Notes: generated by a model not told the origin, from the letters alone. A stretch of 64,000 bases of DNA from Adiantum capillus-veneris (GCA_014529385.2 CM043959.1:88562029-88626028), one strand, 5' to 3'. Positions 1 through 12,186 are shown, counted from the stretch's first letter. Program-made: numbers and translations.

Positions 1-2075
1 TTGCCAGTTTGCTGCATTTGTAGAAATCTGATATGGTTGTTTCTTTGACACCTCTTGAAGCACCTGTCAAACATGTTTGTGAAGGCTGCATTTTGGGTAA
101 GATGTAGCATTCAAAGTTTCCAACGGATGGTTCAGTTAGGGCCACATGCAGGTTGCAGCTTGTGCATAGTGATGTTTGTGGGCCCATGCAAACTCCTTCC
201 TTGGGCAATTACCTTTACTTTGTGACTTTCATTGATGATTACTCCCGACATGCATGGGTATTTCCGCTTAAAGTGAAGTCCGAAGTTTTTATGTGCTTTA
301 AACAATTTCTGGCTATGGCTGAAAATGTATCGAAATGTACTATGGGCACCCTCGTTCCGATCGAGGGGGGGGGGAGTATATGTCTCATGAATTTAATGCA
401 TTTTTTCTGGCTAATCGTGGGATAAAACGCCAATGTACAATGCCATATACGCCTCATCAAAATGGTGTTGTTGAGAGGAGCAATAGGTCTCTTACAGAAA
501 TGGCAAGATGTATGGTCAAGAGTCAAGCTTTACCACATTCATTTTGGCACGAGGCTGTCATGTTTGCCACTTATGTACTCAATAGGTGTCCTAGGAAAGT
601 GTTGCACTCTATGACTCCATATGAAGCATGGCATGATAGAAAGCCATCTATTGAGCACATGTGTGTTTTTGGCTGTTTGGCTTAATATGGCTTAGTGCCA
701 TAAGTGCAGTGCAGAAAATTGGATGATAAGGCTGTCAAATGTATTTTTGTTGGTTATAGTGCTGAAAGCAAAGGTTACAGGTTCTATCATACGAAAACAA
801 AGCGTATTTTGGTTTCACGCGATGTAGTGTTTGTGGAAGATTCTGTTCAACCCTTGCTGTCATGTCGTAGTGATAGTAATAGAGACAATAATGTAAGCTC
901 ACAGGACATTTATGACACTTTGTTGCCTCTTTTCAGTGGTGGAAGTTTGAATGTAAATTCCAATGAGGCAAATGTACAGCCTATGGGGGTTTCCGAAAAT
1001 CTCCTCATGCTTTATGAGAAAGCTGACACTCATTTGGTCAAACAAGGCTTTTGTAACAGTCCAACGGAAAGCACATTGTATGTAAAGCGTGAGGGTGATG
1101 TACTTCTCATTGTGGTTCTTTATGTCTATGATTTGCTGATCACTTTACCAAATGAGAGACATATTGCTGAATTTAAAGCTGATTCGAATGCTAGTTTCAA
1201 AATGAAAGATTTGGGGCTGTTACATCATTACTTGGGTATACAATTTAAGCAGTGTGATGGTGGTATTGCTTTGTGTCATAAAAGCTACATAGAGACATTG
1301 CTATGTAAGTTGGGACTTGAGGATTGCATACCTATCGCCACTCCCATGGAAATAGGTTTGTAATTGAGTCTTCATGATGCTAGTGATCCTGCAGATGTCA
1401 CTCTTTATCAAACTGCTATTGGATGCCTCATTTATGTATGCAACACGAGGCCGGATATTCAGTTTGCACTCTCACGGTCACCAGATTTATGCGTAGCCCA
1501 GAGTCTAAGCATTGGTAGGCTGTTAAGAGGATTTTGTGCTACCTTAGTGGCACTTTAGATCTTGGCTTGTTTTATCCCAAGGGGGGATCATTGCCGCCAG
1601 ACTTACATGCTTTTTCGGACTCAGATTGGGCTCGTTGTTTGACATGCGAGTGTCCACAAGTGATTTTTGTTTCATGCTTGGTAGTTCATGTATATCATGG
1701 TTGAGCAAGAAGCAACCTACTGTGGCCACTTCAAGTTGTGAGGCTAAGTACAAGGCAGTCTTCACAAGTACGGTTGAGTGTGTATGGCTCAAACCCCTTA
1801 TGGCTGATTTGGGTGTTGGACAGGACACTGCCAACACTATCTACACTGACAGTCAGAGCACATTGGCAGTTGCGAGGAACCCAGTTTTTCATGCTCGCAC
1901 AAAGCACATTGAGGTGCATTACCACTATATCGGGGAGAGGCTCTCAACAGGAGAGATCAACTTGGCGTATGTGCCGACACAGGACAACCTTGCAGATCTT
2001 TTCACAAAGGCATTGTCTTGTGAGAAGCTCGAAGCTTTCTGCAAAGCTTTGGGCTTACTCCCCTTTGTGCATTGA
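1..2075 (+). pseudogene. Copia copy 1: integrase, RT and RNase H remnant
   Basis: This is the 3' part of a Ty1/copia pol gene whose 5' part lies outside the window. It aligns by eye to the complete element at 10574-15653. In order it holds the end of the integrase zinc-finger region (GCILG at about 84-98), the integrase core (LVHSDVCGPM near 157, then an SDRGG box broken by a run of G near 358-376), the RT palm with YVYDLL in place of YVDDLL near 1121, and RNase H to the TGA at 2073-2075. Damage includes TAG at 21-23 (CAG in the complete copy), a frameshift at the G run, TAA near 1362, and a frameshift near 1625. About 0.7 kb of pol between integrase and RT is missing at about position 1000. 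The 3' LTR follows after a purine tract. It cannot encode a working polyprotein. Confidence 0.93.
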
Positions 2076-2150
2076 TCATGTCCTCAAAGCATGGCACTTC
2101 TCTTTACTCATGTGCTAGCTCTCGTTCACCGCATCACTCTAGGGGGTATT

Positions 2151-2377
2151 TGTTATCATATATATGTGGTAGTAATGTGTGAGAACACACTAGGACCGCC
2201 GAGGCATTTTTTCCCTCCTTTGGAGGTTTTTTCCCCTATGCATTGTATACACGCCCATCACTCTAGGGCTATCTATATTTCCATTGCACACTAAGTAATA
2301 TCCTCTCAATTGTATGCCTTGAGCTTCCTTCATCTTCTCCAAGCTATGTGTGTTTCTCTGCAACCCTAATTCCAACA
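2151..2377 (+). repeat. Copia copy 1 3' LTR (227 bp)
   Basis: It begins TGTTATCATA and ends TTCCAACA, and has the same 227-bp length as the LTRs of the complete element. A purine tract AGGGGGTA (2141-2148) lies directly upstream, as expected for plus-strand priming. It differs from the other LTRs at many positions, so this is an older copy. The 5' LTR lies outside the window, so no target-site duplication can be tested; the bases after it are TTAAC. Confidence 0.92.
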
Positions 2378-2554
2378 TTAACAAAGAAGATGCTAGAGAA
2401 TCCATCTTTTGCTCTATTAGAGAAGGCCAAATCTATGAGATAATTTAATACATTTATGAGACCATATTCTCCTACTAAAGGGATATTTTCATAGCATTGA
2501 GTAATATTTGCTGTATAAACCGAATAAATGGCAGAAGGTAGGTTTAAAAGGACT

Positions 2555-3560
2555 TCAGACGAGTTGCCAACTATCCGCTTGAATGTCTACTCTTGAGAAG
2601 CGTCTGACATCTTTTCTTTTAATAGCACATATGTTTTTGAGTTCGTCACTTATCAAATTAAGTCCTTCCGTGACATGTTTTGTTATCTTTGAAAAAAGGC
2701 AAGTGGAAGAATCTGATATCCAACGAAATTTACCTTTGTGACTTTTAAAAGTTGGGAACAGGATGGGAAGCTTGGTAATTTCTTCTTGAAATCCTACTTC
2801 AATCATACTTTTACATGTTCTCTGGACAATAGTATCCAGGTCTTCTGCAATGTAACAAAATTTAGTACCTCTCAGTCGGTTTTCAGTTGCTTCAAAGGCA
2901 AGCTTTTTGCAGATGATAGATGTTGTGCTAGATGCTTTATCTAAACCCACAATGAACCGTTTCGTCTTAAGTTTTCAAAAGGTTAAGGAAAGTTCACCAA
3001 TGAGCCAAGTCATGTGGGAGTTGTGAAACTAGACTAGAAAAAATAGCCATCAATGTTTCTTCCAATTCTTGTTGAATTGATAACTCCAATTGGAGTTTAC
3101 TGACCAAGTCAGCTAGACATTAAGTAAGAGCTTTTAAAGCAATATGAGGATTAAGTGGTTGAGAAGGAATGTGATTGAGCCCTTTTGAAAGGAGGCGTCT
3201 TACAGAGTTATTCTCAATATTAGAGAGATCGGTGGTACAAACATGCCTTCCTTCATTGCCAAATTCAATTGTAAACTCATTCCATAAGTGACAATCACAT
3301 GACAAGGGCTTTCCTTTCCTAAGAAACTCATTAGAGTATACCAGATGTAGTATAGAATTAGTAAATCTCCACTCGATCCTAACTTGGCTTAGTAGATCCA
3401 AATTACCAAATGTAGAGAGAAAGCATTTGTTAAAAATAAAACGAGGTGAAAAGAATTCTAAAATTTTGTTGGCAAAGATGCAATGAACAAAAACTCCATG
3501 CCCACTGTCCTCGTTAGATATAAGATGCATCCTGCCAACCTGATTACATAGTACCTGCAT
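2555..3560 (-). pseudogene. Reverse transcriptase-like remnant, possibly Penelope-like
   Basis: Read on the minus strand, two blocks of one broken frame resemble the upstream and fingers regions of a eukaryotic RT family that I know from invertebrate and lower-plant genomes. The first block (3560-3120) has CDCHLW followed by GRHVCTTDLSNI, like the C.C...GHVxTGDLxII motif of that family. After a linker (3119-2951) the second block (2950-2555) has FIVGLDKASSTTSIICKK, then LPILFPTFKSHKGKFRWI, like the VLVPADKA..VVVVC and LP.LHK...RFI boxes. No YxDD palm motif is left, because the similarity stops at about 2555. There are stops between the blocks (3119-3121 and about 2990) and a frameshift near 2960. 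The class (Penelope-like or unclassified RT) is my inference from remembered motifs; another non-LTR element is possible. Confidence 0.5.
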
Positions 3561-4833
3561 TTACAAATCCAAAAATTGTTTAACAGGATACCCTCTGCCT
3601 CTCCCTCTAATCATGCTTCTTGCTTTTCCTGTCCCTCCATAAGAGTGAGCAGTAGAGGAGGTTGGAGTCAAAAAGGATGTGTACGAAGAAGTGGGGGATA
3701 TAAGAGAGTTGGGTCTTTTAAAAGTAGGGGAATCATCAGCATCCGTATTAGGATGTAGCAAGCCTAGGAGAGTTTTAATACTAAGGTAGTTACCATAAGT
3801 AGTCAAAAGAAGCCCAAGTTTTTTTGCAGCCAGTTCTTTGAGAAGAGAAAGCATAAGGGAGCGAAACTGAACAAAAACCATCTAAGCTAACACAAGTTCC
3901 TTGGCCTGGCCTCCTAGCCAAGAGCAGAAAAGGGAGAGGTAGTGAGTTGAAGGAGTGCCCAAGAAACATGAGATCCAAGTTGTTGAGGGCATACCATATA
4001 GCATGATCAAACCAAATAATGCTACATTCACAAGAAGCATTAGGGTCAAGAAATCGATAAGAATTTGACATACGGCTTGTAAATGTTCCAAATAGACTCA
4101 ATGTAGTACTCAAAATTACTTTTGGAAAACTCCATCAATCCCTTTGTATGCACATCAAGAGATTGGAAACCCCTTAATACTTTGAGTCGTGCTTCTGCAA
4201 TTGAAGATGCTTGAAGCTTGGCTAGAAAGACCCATGTCTCAATAGAGATGGGAGCTAAAAAGCCTTTGTTGGGTAGGGCCCAAAGTTGATGGTCCACACC
4301 AAGTGATTTAATTTCAGATTGTTTGAAAAGCAAGAAGGGAAAAAGCCGAGAAACTTTAGGTACCATCTCCATTAGCGAGGTTTCACTGAGAGAACACGTC
4401 TCTTTTTGAAAAGCTTTGACACCATCTCGGGCCAAGGGGTCTCTGCAAATTAGATTGTTGTGGATAATGTTTGTACCAAAATGAATGGCACTAAAACAAA
4501 CCCAGGGGTAAGACCACATGGTTTGCATAAGTAATTGTTCTATTAAGCACCTTCAGAAGAGAATTTAGCTAACTCTTCTTTGTGGGAAAATGTCATAGAA
4601 GGAACATCCTCTATGAATTCAGAGAGATCTGCAACCCCTTCTTTACATTTGTTGACGAGTTGGGTGAGGGTATGGACACACTTATCAAATGACATGGTTT
4701 GAATCAAGCAATTGGCTAGATCAATAGAATCTCCTACTATTAAAGCATATGCCAAAGGGTCATGAATGCATCTAAGTACTTGAAGCCAAGATTTAGAAAG
4801 AGCCTCTGTAGAAAGCTCTAATCCTTGAGACAT
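3561..4833 (-). pseudogene. Unrecognised upstream part of the RT-like relic
   Basis: Three open stretches follow one another on the minus strand (4833-4543, 4528-4046, then overlapping frames 4113-3790 and 3881-3561). They run directly into the RT-like block below 3560, which suggests one long, frameshifted gene. The first segment is leucine- and serine-rich and may be helical. The last has a basic RGRGRGYPVKQF tail. I recognise no domain. Position relative to the RT suggests the N-terminal region of the same mobile-element ORF, but this rests on adjacency and strand only. Confidence 0.35.
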
Positions 4834-5399
4834 TACTAAGATCTACATGGTCAAAAGAAATTGTTAAATAATAGACATATATGACTAAAGGTAGGAACTG
4901 GTAGCTTCTTCAACCTTCAACCGGCCAGGAGCACCTATAAGGGCCATGTGAAGATAGCCCCATCCCTCAGGCAATAGTCCCAAGAATAAATATCTAGGAC
5001 AAAAACCTAGGGATACAATATAGTAACTAGGTATTTGAATAGTATCATTACTACCCTTGGTGTTAGGGGTCTGTGTGTTCCAGTAACAATATAGCATAAA
5101 TACCAAAGAATTCTTTCAAATTACAAAAGAATCTAGAAACTATGTCAGTGAAAAGGTGGTATAATTCCCATTCATAGTACAGAACGGACTTTATACATAA
5201 GTACAAGAAGAGTTAAGAGCCTAAAGCTATATGAATCCACTATCTTCAATCCAAGTAACTTTGAAAACCATAGTTGAGAAGGTAACCCTCACCTGCACCC
5301 GTGGAAACAAAACAACTTTCAGTTAGCATTGGCATCGTACGCAAGTGATGCATGGGTATCCCACATGTTATAGATGTCGCCCAACTAAATTTCTTTCAA

Positions 5400-5661
5400 A
5401 GATAATAAGAAATAAGAAAGTCAAAGCTACTCACCTATTCAAACATGGTTTCATTTATAGGAAAAAAAGACCCTTTGCAGCTTCTTTTTCTTTGCAAGCT
5501 CTCATGAGATACGTCCAGAGACGAGTTTTATGGGGCAATTTAGCCTTGAAGTGGGCCACATATACCTGTTTCTTGATTAAATATAGTTTGGCATTAATTG
5601 TGGCTATTTGTTCAGGGTCAGTGATAGTGCTCATACGTGCAAATCTATACTTTGGACTCAC
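5400..5661 (-). other. Exon-like open stretch, unknown product
   Basis: On the minus strand a stretch beginning GTGAGTCCAAAG, preceded by a possible acceptor ATGTTATAG, stays open for 68 codons (5661-5455) and is rich in Lys, Ala and Tyr. A possible donor (GTGAGTAG) lies near 5430. It could be an upstream exon of the relic at 2555-4833, or chance. The bases 4834-5399 between them show no convincing coding pattern. Confidence 0.2.
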
Positions 5662-5683
5662 CTATAACATAAAATGTTGTTAG

Positions 5684-7740
5684 TAAGTAATTTATACCCC
5701 TTCTTAGACAAACCATATGTAAGGTACTAAGTATAAGTGGTACACCCCTATACAACATATAGAAGGAATATGTCAAGGTGCCATATTTCTTCCAAACAAA
5801 AGGAAGCTACCCTATGAGACCTATCTACCATTCATCAATACTCTCAATCATATTCGACCAGAATCACTATAACCGTGTCTCTCAACCAAATATTTAAACC
5901 ATGTACATCCACATTGAGCAGGGATCACAAACCTAAGCTGGCTCCAACCTTACCTGAGAAATAATAGTAAGATCAGTACCAATCGAGCAACCCAAGCTAT
6001 GTATGGTAAAGTAGCACATTTCAAACTCCCAATATTCATCCAATCAAGTCGTTGATTGAGCAAGATTAGAAGGCCTAGCACCGGTCTCAGATGCTCACAT
6101 CATGTACAGCCAAGTGAGCAAAATTTTCCAAGGAAGCATAATACTTAGACGGTATAGAATTGAATTGGGCCTGAATTGAGCACTAGTAGTAAGCATTATA
6201 TCCAAGCCAGAATTACCCAAAATAAGAATACCTGCTGTGGTAATTCAAACAAATATACCAGGTCTTGGTTTTTACCCATCAGTAGGTTAACTATATCATA
6301 TAGGTTCTTTCATCAAGTATTTAAAAGGACATCAATCAACATAATTTAACCTAAACAAAGATAACAATCAACCAGTATTGCAAGAGGATTCATTTTATAC
6401 AATGATTGTTTAAAAAACTATTACCCTATGACCGGTTCATACCAAATCCACGCCCTTTGTTTTATACCTAGCAGGTAGGTCAGCTTTACCATATATGAAC
6501 CTTCACCAAGTTAAAAGACAACCTTTAAGCTTTTTAAGCTCCATACCTCCTGTATTGTAGGAGGCTACTCTCCTTCCATATTAGAACAATCTGAGCTAAA
6601 GATAGGATTGTTTTTATGCATCAACACAAAACACCAACATTTTGAAAGGCATTCACAACCAAGGCCGCGGATACATGTATATTGTTCCCCTCCTTTTGAT
6701 TTATCAATAAAAGGAAAGCATTTCCTAAAGGCATCTAAACCAACCGTGCCATAGCCAAAAGGGCTCAGTAGAAGTCACATTACAGTACATAAATGAGAAT
6801 AGTACCAACACATCAAGTGTATCACACCACACCATTTGGACAGTAGTCCATAGCTTACTTGAGATGGAGTCGGAGTGGCCAGCTCTACAATAGCATGCTT
6901 ATCCTTGCCTTTAGCCATATAGTCGATTAATAAACCTTACACCCTTGACGGTATAAACCCTCACAATCTCAAAGAACATAAGTACCCACACGCTCACATA
7001 GTACCAATGCTAAGTGAGCAAAACCGATCACCTTTATAGTGTTGGGAGTGAGAGGCCACTTCCCCTTTCCAGCAGTGTGGCACGCCATCTTAAAGAGGCA
7101 TAGTAGCACCACACATTCCTTCTTAGTAGTGAGGCGGGCCCGATTTTGCAGCGTCCTTATCTCACATAGAGAATGGGTGAGGGGAGATAGAGCGATAAAG
7201 AGAGGGAGGCTAGAGAGAAGGGGAAGAAGATGGTATTAGAACGCGTAGTGTCGCAGACTGCACTGTCCATTGAGGTTTTATCACAGAAGAAGGCAAAAAA
7301 ATGACAGAGCGCAGCCGCCCATAGCTCTTTAGTTAGCAACTAATAGCTAGGTTTTTATTTAAGGCAACTATCAACTTATCACCTACTGAATGTACTTCAA
7401 TTAATAACCCAAGGCTCCGTAAGCCAAATAGTCCCCCGGTTAAAAATCCCACAAGGTTATTAACTCACCATTCCTAGTAATGTGTGTGTGTATGTGTGTA
7501 TTTAATATAATGTAAACTTCTTTGAATGTGAACCACCAAACTTTCACTCTACCACATGGATGGTGTTCATTTGTTAGGGTTTTTTTAATGTGTTTATATA
7601 TATATATTCAAACATGATACAAATCATACATTTTCTACTTTCAAAGCACTTTATAGAAATGAGAGGTTTCATAGGGAGGTTTAGAATCAACAACCATAAT
7701 ACCACATTATTATTTTGAGACATGCCAAGAGAACACTTCT
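5684..7740. other. No recognised feature
   Basis: AT-rich sequence with many stops in all frames. I see no gene, no LTR ends with a primer site, and no strong tandem repeat. Short open stretches near 7039-7339 are on both strands at once and look like chance. Confidence 0.6.
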
Positions 7741-7920
7741 AAGTAGTAGTCCATCTTCTAGAAAGATAAACACTTAAGAAATGTAACAATGTACTACATG
7801 AGCATACATCACATATGCTCAATTAAGGTAAAGTAGTAGTCCATCTTCTAGAAAGATGAACACTTAAGAAATGTAACAATGTACTACATGAGCGTACATC
7901 ACATATGCTCAATTAAGGTA
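7741..7920. repeat. 90-bp tandem duplication
   Basis: Bases 7741-7830 are repeated head to tail at 7831-7920 with about two substitutions (ATAAA/ATGAA and AGCAT/AGCGT). The near identity implies a recent local duplication. No coding content. Confidence 0.95.
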
Positions 7921-7984
7921 TGTATATTCTTGACTGTTTTGAATGCAAAGGAGAAAAGATGTTTATTAAGATGTGAGGACAGCA

Positions 7985-9979
7985 AGGGATATGTGGAGGC
8001 TATGGACCCTTGCTAACAACTATCTTTCTTTGTCCTCATTTCATCTTTTTGCTACCTATTCTGACATGGTATCCAAATTCTTGGTGTTTTGATGGCCTTG
8101 GATGCTCGAGTGTATGCTGATTTGGTTTCTGTTTTGGACTTGATATAGAAAAAAGACTCTTGATGTTTTTATTCCTATGTTTTCTATAGTTGAGGGATGA
8201 TTGGGTATGTGGAGGCTATAGATATTCACTTACAACTTACATGTCTTTAACCCTTTCTTACCTTGAACTCTCTTTATAGAGGGGAATGTGGTGGATGTAG
8301 GATGTGGAGCACTATTCTGGAGTGATGGCTGAGGATCCTCTCAAAGTTGAGCCAAATTGGAGTCCATGTATTCAATAGATCAAAAGCCTTTTTTTGACTT
8401 CATTGCATCTTCTATTACCTATTTTGACATGGCATCACAACCTAGGGTGCCTCATTAGCCTTGGATGCTTGCATGTTGGCTGATTTACTACCATTTTAGA
8501 CTTGATTCAGAGAGTAGAAGTTTTCTATAATTTTTTCCCATGTTTACTCTAATTTGGGACTGATTTTGATATGTGGAGGCTACGGACCCTAGCTTCTAGT
8601 TTCCCTATCTTTTACCCTTGTTTACCTTGACCTCTCTTTACAAAGGGGAACCTCATGGAGGATTCAAAGGATCCTCTCAAAGTTGAGCCAGATTGGAGTC
8701 GAGGTGTTTGTTGAATTGGAATCCTTTCCTAATCTTCATTGAATCTTTTGCTACCTATTCTAACATGGTATACAATTCCTTGGTGTCTCAATGGCCTTGG
8801 GTGCTCAAGTGTAGGCTGATTTGGTGCCATTTTGGACTTGTTTGAGAGCTTGTTGTTTTCTTTTTTATGTTTTCTCCAATTTGGGGTTGATTTGGGTATC
8901 TAGAGGCTATGGACCCTCACTTATGACTTTTGAATATATTTTATCCTTGTTTACTCCAATCTCTCTTTACAGTGGGGAACCTCTTGGAGGATTTATGATG
9001 TGAAGCAATGTTGTCAAGTGCTAGAGATCCTTTCAAAGCTGAGTCAAATTGGAGTGGACGTGTTCACTAGATCAAAAGCCTTTTTCTTTGTCTTCATTGC
9101 ATCTTTTTCTCCCTATTCTGACATGGTATCACAACCCTTGGTATGTCGACAATATTGGACGCTCAAGTGTTGGTTGATGTGGTGCCATTTTGGACTTTCT
9201 TTAGAGAGAACAAGCTTACTGCATTTTGCCCGATGTTTCCTCCAATTTGGGGCTAAGTTGGATAGGTGGAGGATGTGGACCCTCTCTTAGGACTTCCTAA
9301 CCTTTTACCCTTATTTACCTTGATGTCTCTTTACAGAGGGGAACCTCATGGAGGATTGTGAAGAATTGTTTTTGAGTGCTAGAGGATCCTCCTAAACATG
9401 AGCTAAGTCCAGGTCTTTGCGAAATTGGAAGCCTTTCTTTGTCTTCATTGCATCTTTTGCTGCCTATTTTGGCATGGTATCCAAGTCCTTCATATTTGGA
9501 TAGCCTTTGATCGTTGAGTGTATGGACCCTCATGAACTCCATATTGTTTATCCTTTTTTACCCCGTCATCTCTTTATAGAAGGATGCTAGAGTTTCCTCT
9601 CAAAGTTGAGTCAAATTTGGGTCGAGGTGTTGACTAAATTGGAAGCCTCTATTTGTCTTCATTCCATCTTTCATTGCCTATTTTGACATGATATAATAAC
9701 CCTTGGTGTCCTGATAGCCTTGGAAACTTGAGTGTTGGCTCATTTGGTATCGTTTTAGAGTTGATTTAGAGAGAAGGAGATTGCTTGTTGTTTTCTTCAT
9801 GATGTTTTTTCCAATTCATGGTTGATTTGAATATATGGAGGATTTGGAGCCTCACTTATGACGTCCCCTTATTTTATCCTTATTTACCCAACCGCTCTTG
9901 AGGGGAACTTCATGGAGGATTTAAGATATGGAGCACTATTCTCGAGCTAGAGGATCCTCTTGAAGCTGAGCCAAATAAG
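7985..9979 (+). repeat. Tandem array, unit about 360 bp (left part)
   Basis: Head-to-tail diverged copies. The box GACATGGTAT or a variant recurs at 8063, 8426, 8762, 9120, 9471 and 9685, giving steps of 363, 336, 358, 351 and a shortened 214. Each unit also carries a TATGTGGAGGC box followed by a 'GGACCCTC' box, a 'CTCTTTACAGAGGGGAACCTC' type box, and the pair CTTTGTCTTCATTGCATCTT. The array is non-coding. It is interrupted at 9979 by a copia element and resumes at 15654: adding the two flanks of the insertion gives a 364-bp step, so one unit was split. The GACATGGTATC..A box resembles an LTR end plus Met-tRNA primer site. Confidence 0.9.
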
Positions 9980-10206
9980 TGTTACCATATACATGTGGTA
10001 GTGATGTGTGTGAACCCACTAGGATCGCCGGGGCATTTTTTCCCTCTTTAGGAGGTTTTTTCCCCCGTGCATTGGATATACGCCCATCACTCTAGTGCTA
10101 TCTATTTTTCCATAGCACACTAAGTAACACACTCTCTATTGTGTGCCTTGAGCTTCCTTCGTCTTCTCCAAGCTGTGTGTGTTTCTGTGCAACCCTAATT
10201 CCAACA
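9980..10206 (+). repeat. Copia LTR, duplicated copy (227 bp)
   Basis: It begins TGTTACCATATACATGTGG and ends CCTAATTCCAACA, followed by AT and a primer-binding site at 10209-10220 complementary to the 3' end of initiator tRNA-Met. ATAAG precedes it at 9975-9979. It belongs to the duplicated flank unit, not to a separate insertion. Confidence 0.93.
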
Positions 10207-10573
10207 ATTGGTATCAGAGCAGGTCACGTCCTCCCGGGCTTAGTCGCCAGCTGCTCCAGCATGGGCCTGCTCACTTTCTCCGATTTCAGTGAGCCTTGGT
10301 GTCCTGATAGCTTTGGAAACTTGAGTGTTGGCTCATTTGGTGTCGTTTTAGACTTGATTTAGAGAGAAGGAGCTTGCTTGTTGTTTTCTTCATGATGTTT
10401 TTTCCAATTCATGGTTGATTTGAATATATGGAGGATTTGGAGCCTCACTTATGACGTCCCCTTATTTTATCCTTATTTACCCCAACCGCTCTTGAGGGGA
10501 ACTTCATGGAGGATTTAAGATATGGAGCACTATTCTCGAGCTAGAGGATCCTCTTGAAGTTGAGCCAAATAAG

Positions 10574-10800
10574 TGTTACCATATACATGTGGTAGTGATG
10601 TGTGTGAACACACTAGGACCGTCGGGGCATTTTTTCCCTCTTTAGGAGGTTTTTTCCCCCGTGCATTGGATATACGCCCATCACTCTAGGGCTATCTATT
10701 TTTCCATAGCACACTAAGTAACACACTCTCAATTGTGTGCCTTGAGCTTCCTTCGTCTTCTCCAAGCTGTGTGTGTTTCCATGCAACCCTAATTCCAACA
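10574..10800 (+). repeat. 5' LTR of copia copy 2
   Basis: TG...CA ends and 227 bp, preceded by ATAAG at 10569-10573 and followed by the primer site at 10803-10814. The leader after it lacks about 80 bp that copy 4 keeps (compare 21220-21300). The gap lies between two CTGCTCA repeats, so slippage or recombination between them is likely. Confidence 0.95.
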
Positions 10801-10802
10801 AT

Positions 10803-10814
10803 TGGTATCAGAGC
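10803..10814 (+). promoter_or_regulatory. Primer-binding site, tRNA-iMet type
   Basis: TGGTATCAGAGC, the complement of the 3' end of plant initiator tRNA-Met, two bases after the LTR. Minus-strand DNA synthesis would start here. The same site occurs at 10209-10220, 18472-18483 and 21154-21165. Confidence 0.95.
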
Positions 10815-11079
10815 AGGTCACGTCCTCACAGGCTTAGTCGCCAGCTGCTCCAACACGGGCCTGCTCAGAATTTTGATTTGTGGTCATTTCGGCCTTCGTT
10901 TCCACTACAGGCAGTATTGCACATGCTATTTTGTCATTTTGTGTAAAATTTCTGTCAGTGCCGTTTTCTGCATTACAGGTGCCTTATAGTCTTCTATGGT
11001 TTGTGCTATATAGCACAGGTTGTTCCCGCTCCGTTTCTCCTATTTTTGGGCAGTTTTCACATCAGGTGCAACATTTACC

Positions 11080-12186
11080 ATGGCTGACAACAACAACACA
11101 GATGTGTTCAAGATGTTTGCTGCTGAGGAAAGGTTGGATGGGGATAAATACCCTATGTGGGCTTATATGATGCAACATGTTCTTGTGTCAAAGGGTTTCT
11201 GGAACATGGTGTAGGGCATTGATGTACCTCCTGGTTCTGAGGATGTAGGCAATGTTGAGGATGTTGCAGGTCTTGCTGCAAGGATTGGAACTGTTAGAGT
11301 TGTTTTGCCTACGGCAGAACAAGCTCGTTGGGATGTTAAGGATGCGCAGGCTCATGCATTGATTGCGTTGTCTGTGAAGCGCACCATTGTTCCTCACATC
11401 CGTTCAGCAAAATCTGCAAAACAGGCTTGGGATATTTTAGCAGGTCTTTATGCAAGCCGCAATGAGGCTAAAATTGCTTTGCTGCGTAAAGAGCTGGAGT
11501 CGAAGATTATGCATGAGGAAGATGATATGGACACTATCCTTGCTAGTGTCAAGGATATCAATGAGCAGCTTATTTCTGTAGGTGATGTCATTTTAGACAG
11601 TTCCCTTGTGCAGACTGTTCTTGATGCCTTACCAGATTCCTACCAGACTTTTGCTAGTACTTGGAGACTTATGACCCAAGGAAATTCTGAAGTTGTCAAG
11701 TTTGATGCATTATGCACATTGCTGTTGCAAGAGTCACTTTCCAGAAAAAACAAGACTAGGCAGCGTGCAGTTGAACAGGCTTTCATTGCTTCTCAAAGAA
11801 AGGGTGGTAACAGTAATGCAACCACTTCTTATGGTTCTGCTACGAGTGGCAAAAATTATGTTCCTAATGCTTCTGCTGGCAGCACTTCGTCTGGCAATTC
11901 TGGTGATAAGGGCAAAAAGAAGATGCGTTGCCATTATTGTAAAGCCAATGATCACTTGATCAAGTCGTGTCCTAAGTTGAAGGCCAAAGAGGCTAAGAAG
12001 AAAGAGGGTGGTTCCACTGCAAATGCTGGTTCCACTACAAATGCAGCCATTGTTGAGTCTTCTGTGAAAGGAGACTGTAATGCTGATGTTGATGCAGAAT
12101 GGGCTTTCAGTGCAGAGTGCACTTACAATCCTGCTGTCCATGATGCATGCTTGTCAGTTGGTGCAGATTCACGTGTGGTATTTTGA
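11080..12186 (+). pseudogene. Copia copy 2 gag (capsid and nucleocapsid)
   Basis: The ATG at 11080 starts MADNNNTDVFKMFAAEERLD, and the same start is kept in copies 3 and 4. The N-terminal part (RLDGDKYPMWAYMMQ) and the middle (AWDILAGLYASRNEAKIALL) are typical of the plant UBN2 gag family. A CCHC zinc knuckle CHYCKANDHLIKSC sits near 11929-11970, followed by a Lys-rich then Ala/Thr-rich tail. A TAG at 11212-11214 interrupts the frame after 44 codons; copy 4 has CAG there. The frame is then open from the second gag segment to 12186. It runs toward the protease but is separated from it by a frameshift at about 12165. Gag would form the cytoplasmic virus-like particle. Confidence 0.93.

Larger units (their letters stand above)
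9696..10882 (+). repeat. Tandem duplication of array flank plus copia LTR plus leader (unit about 594 bp)
   Basis: About 594 bp starting near 9696 are repeated starting near 10290. Each unit holds about 280 bp of array sequence, the target site ATAAG, a full 227-bp LTR, the primer site TGGTATCAGAGC and about 80 bp of the leader. The first unit ends inside the leader (CTCCGATTTCAGTGAG at about 10278-10289) and jumps back to array sequence. This arose after insertion, because both units carry the same element-flank junction. Confidence 0.9.

Noticed and set aside
5345-5683. Plus-strand open frame of 112 codons
   Set aside because: Opposite a more coding-like minus-strand stretch and without motifs.
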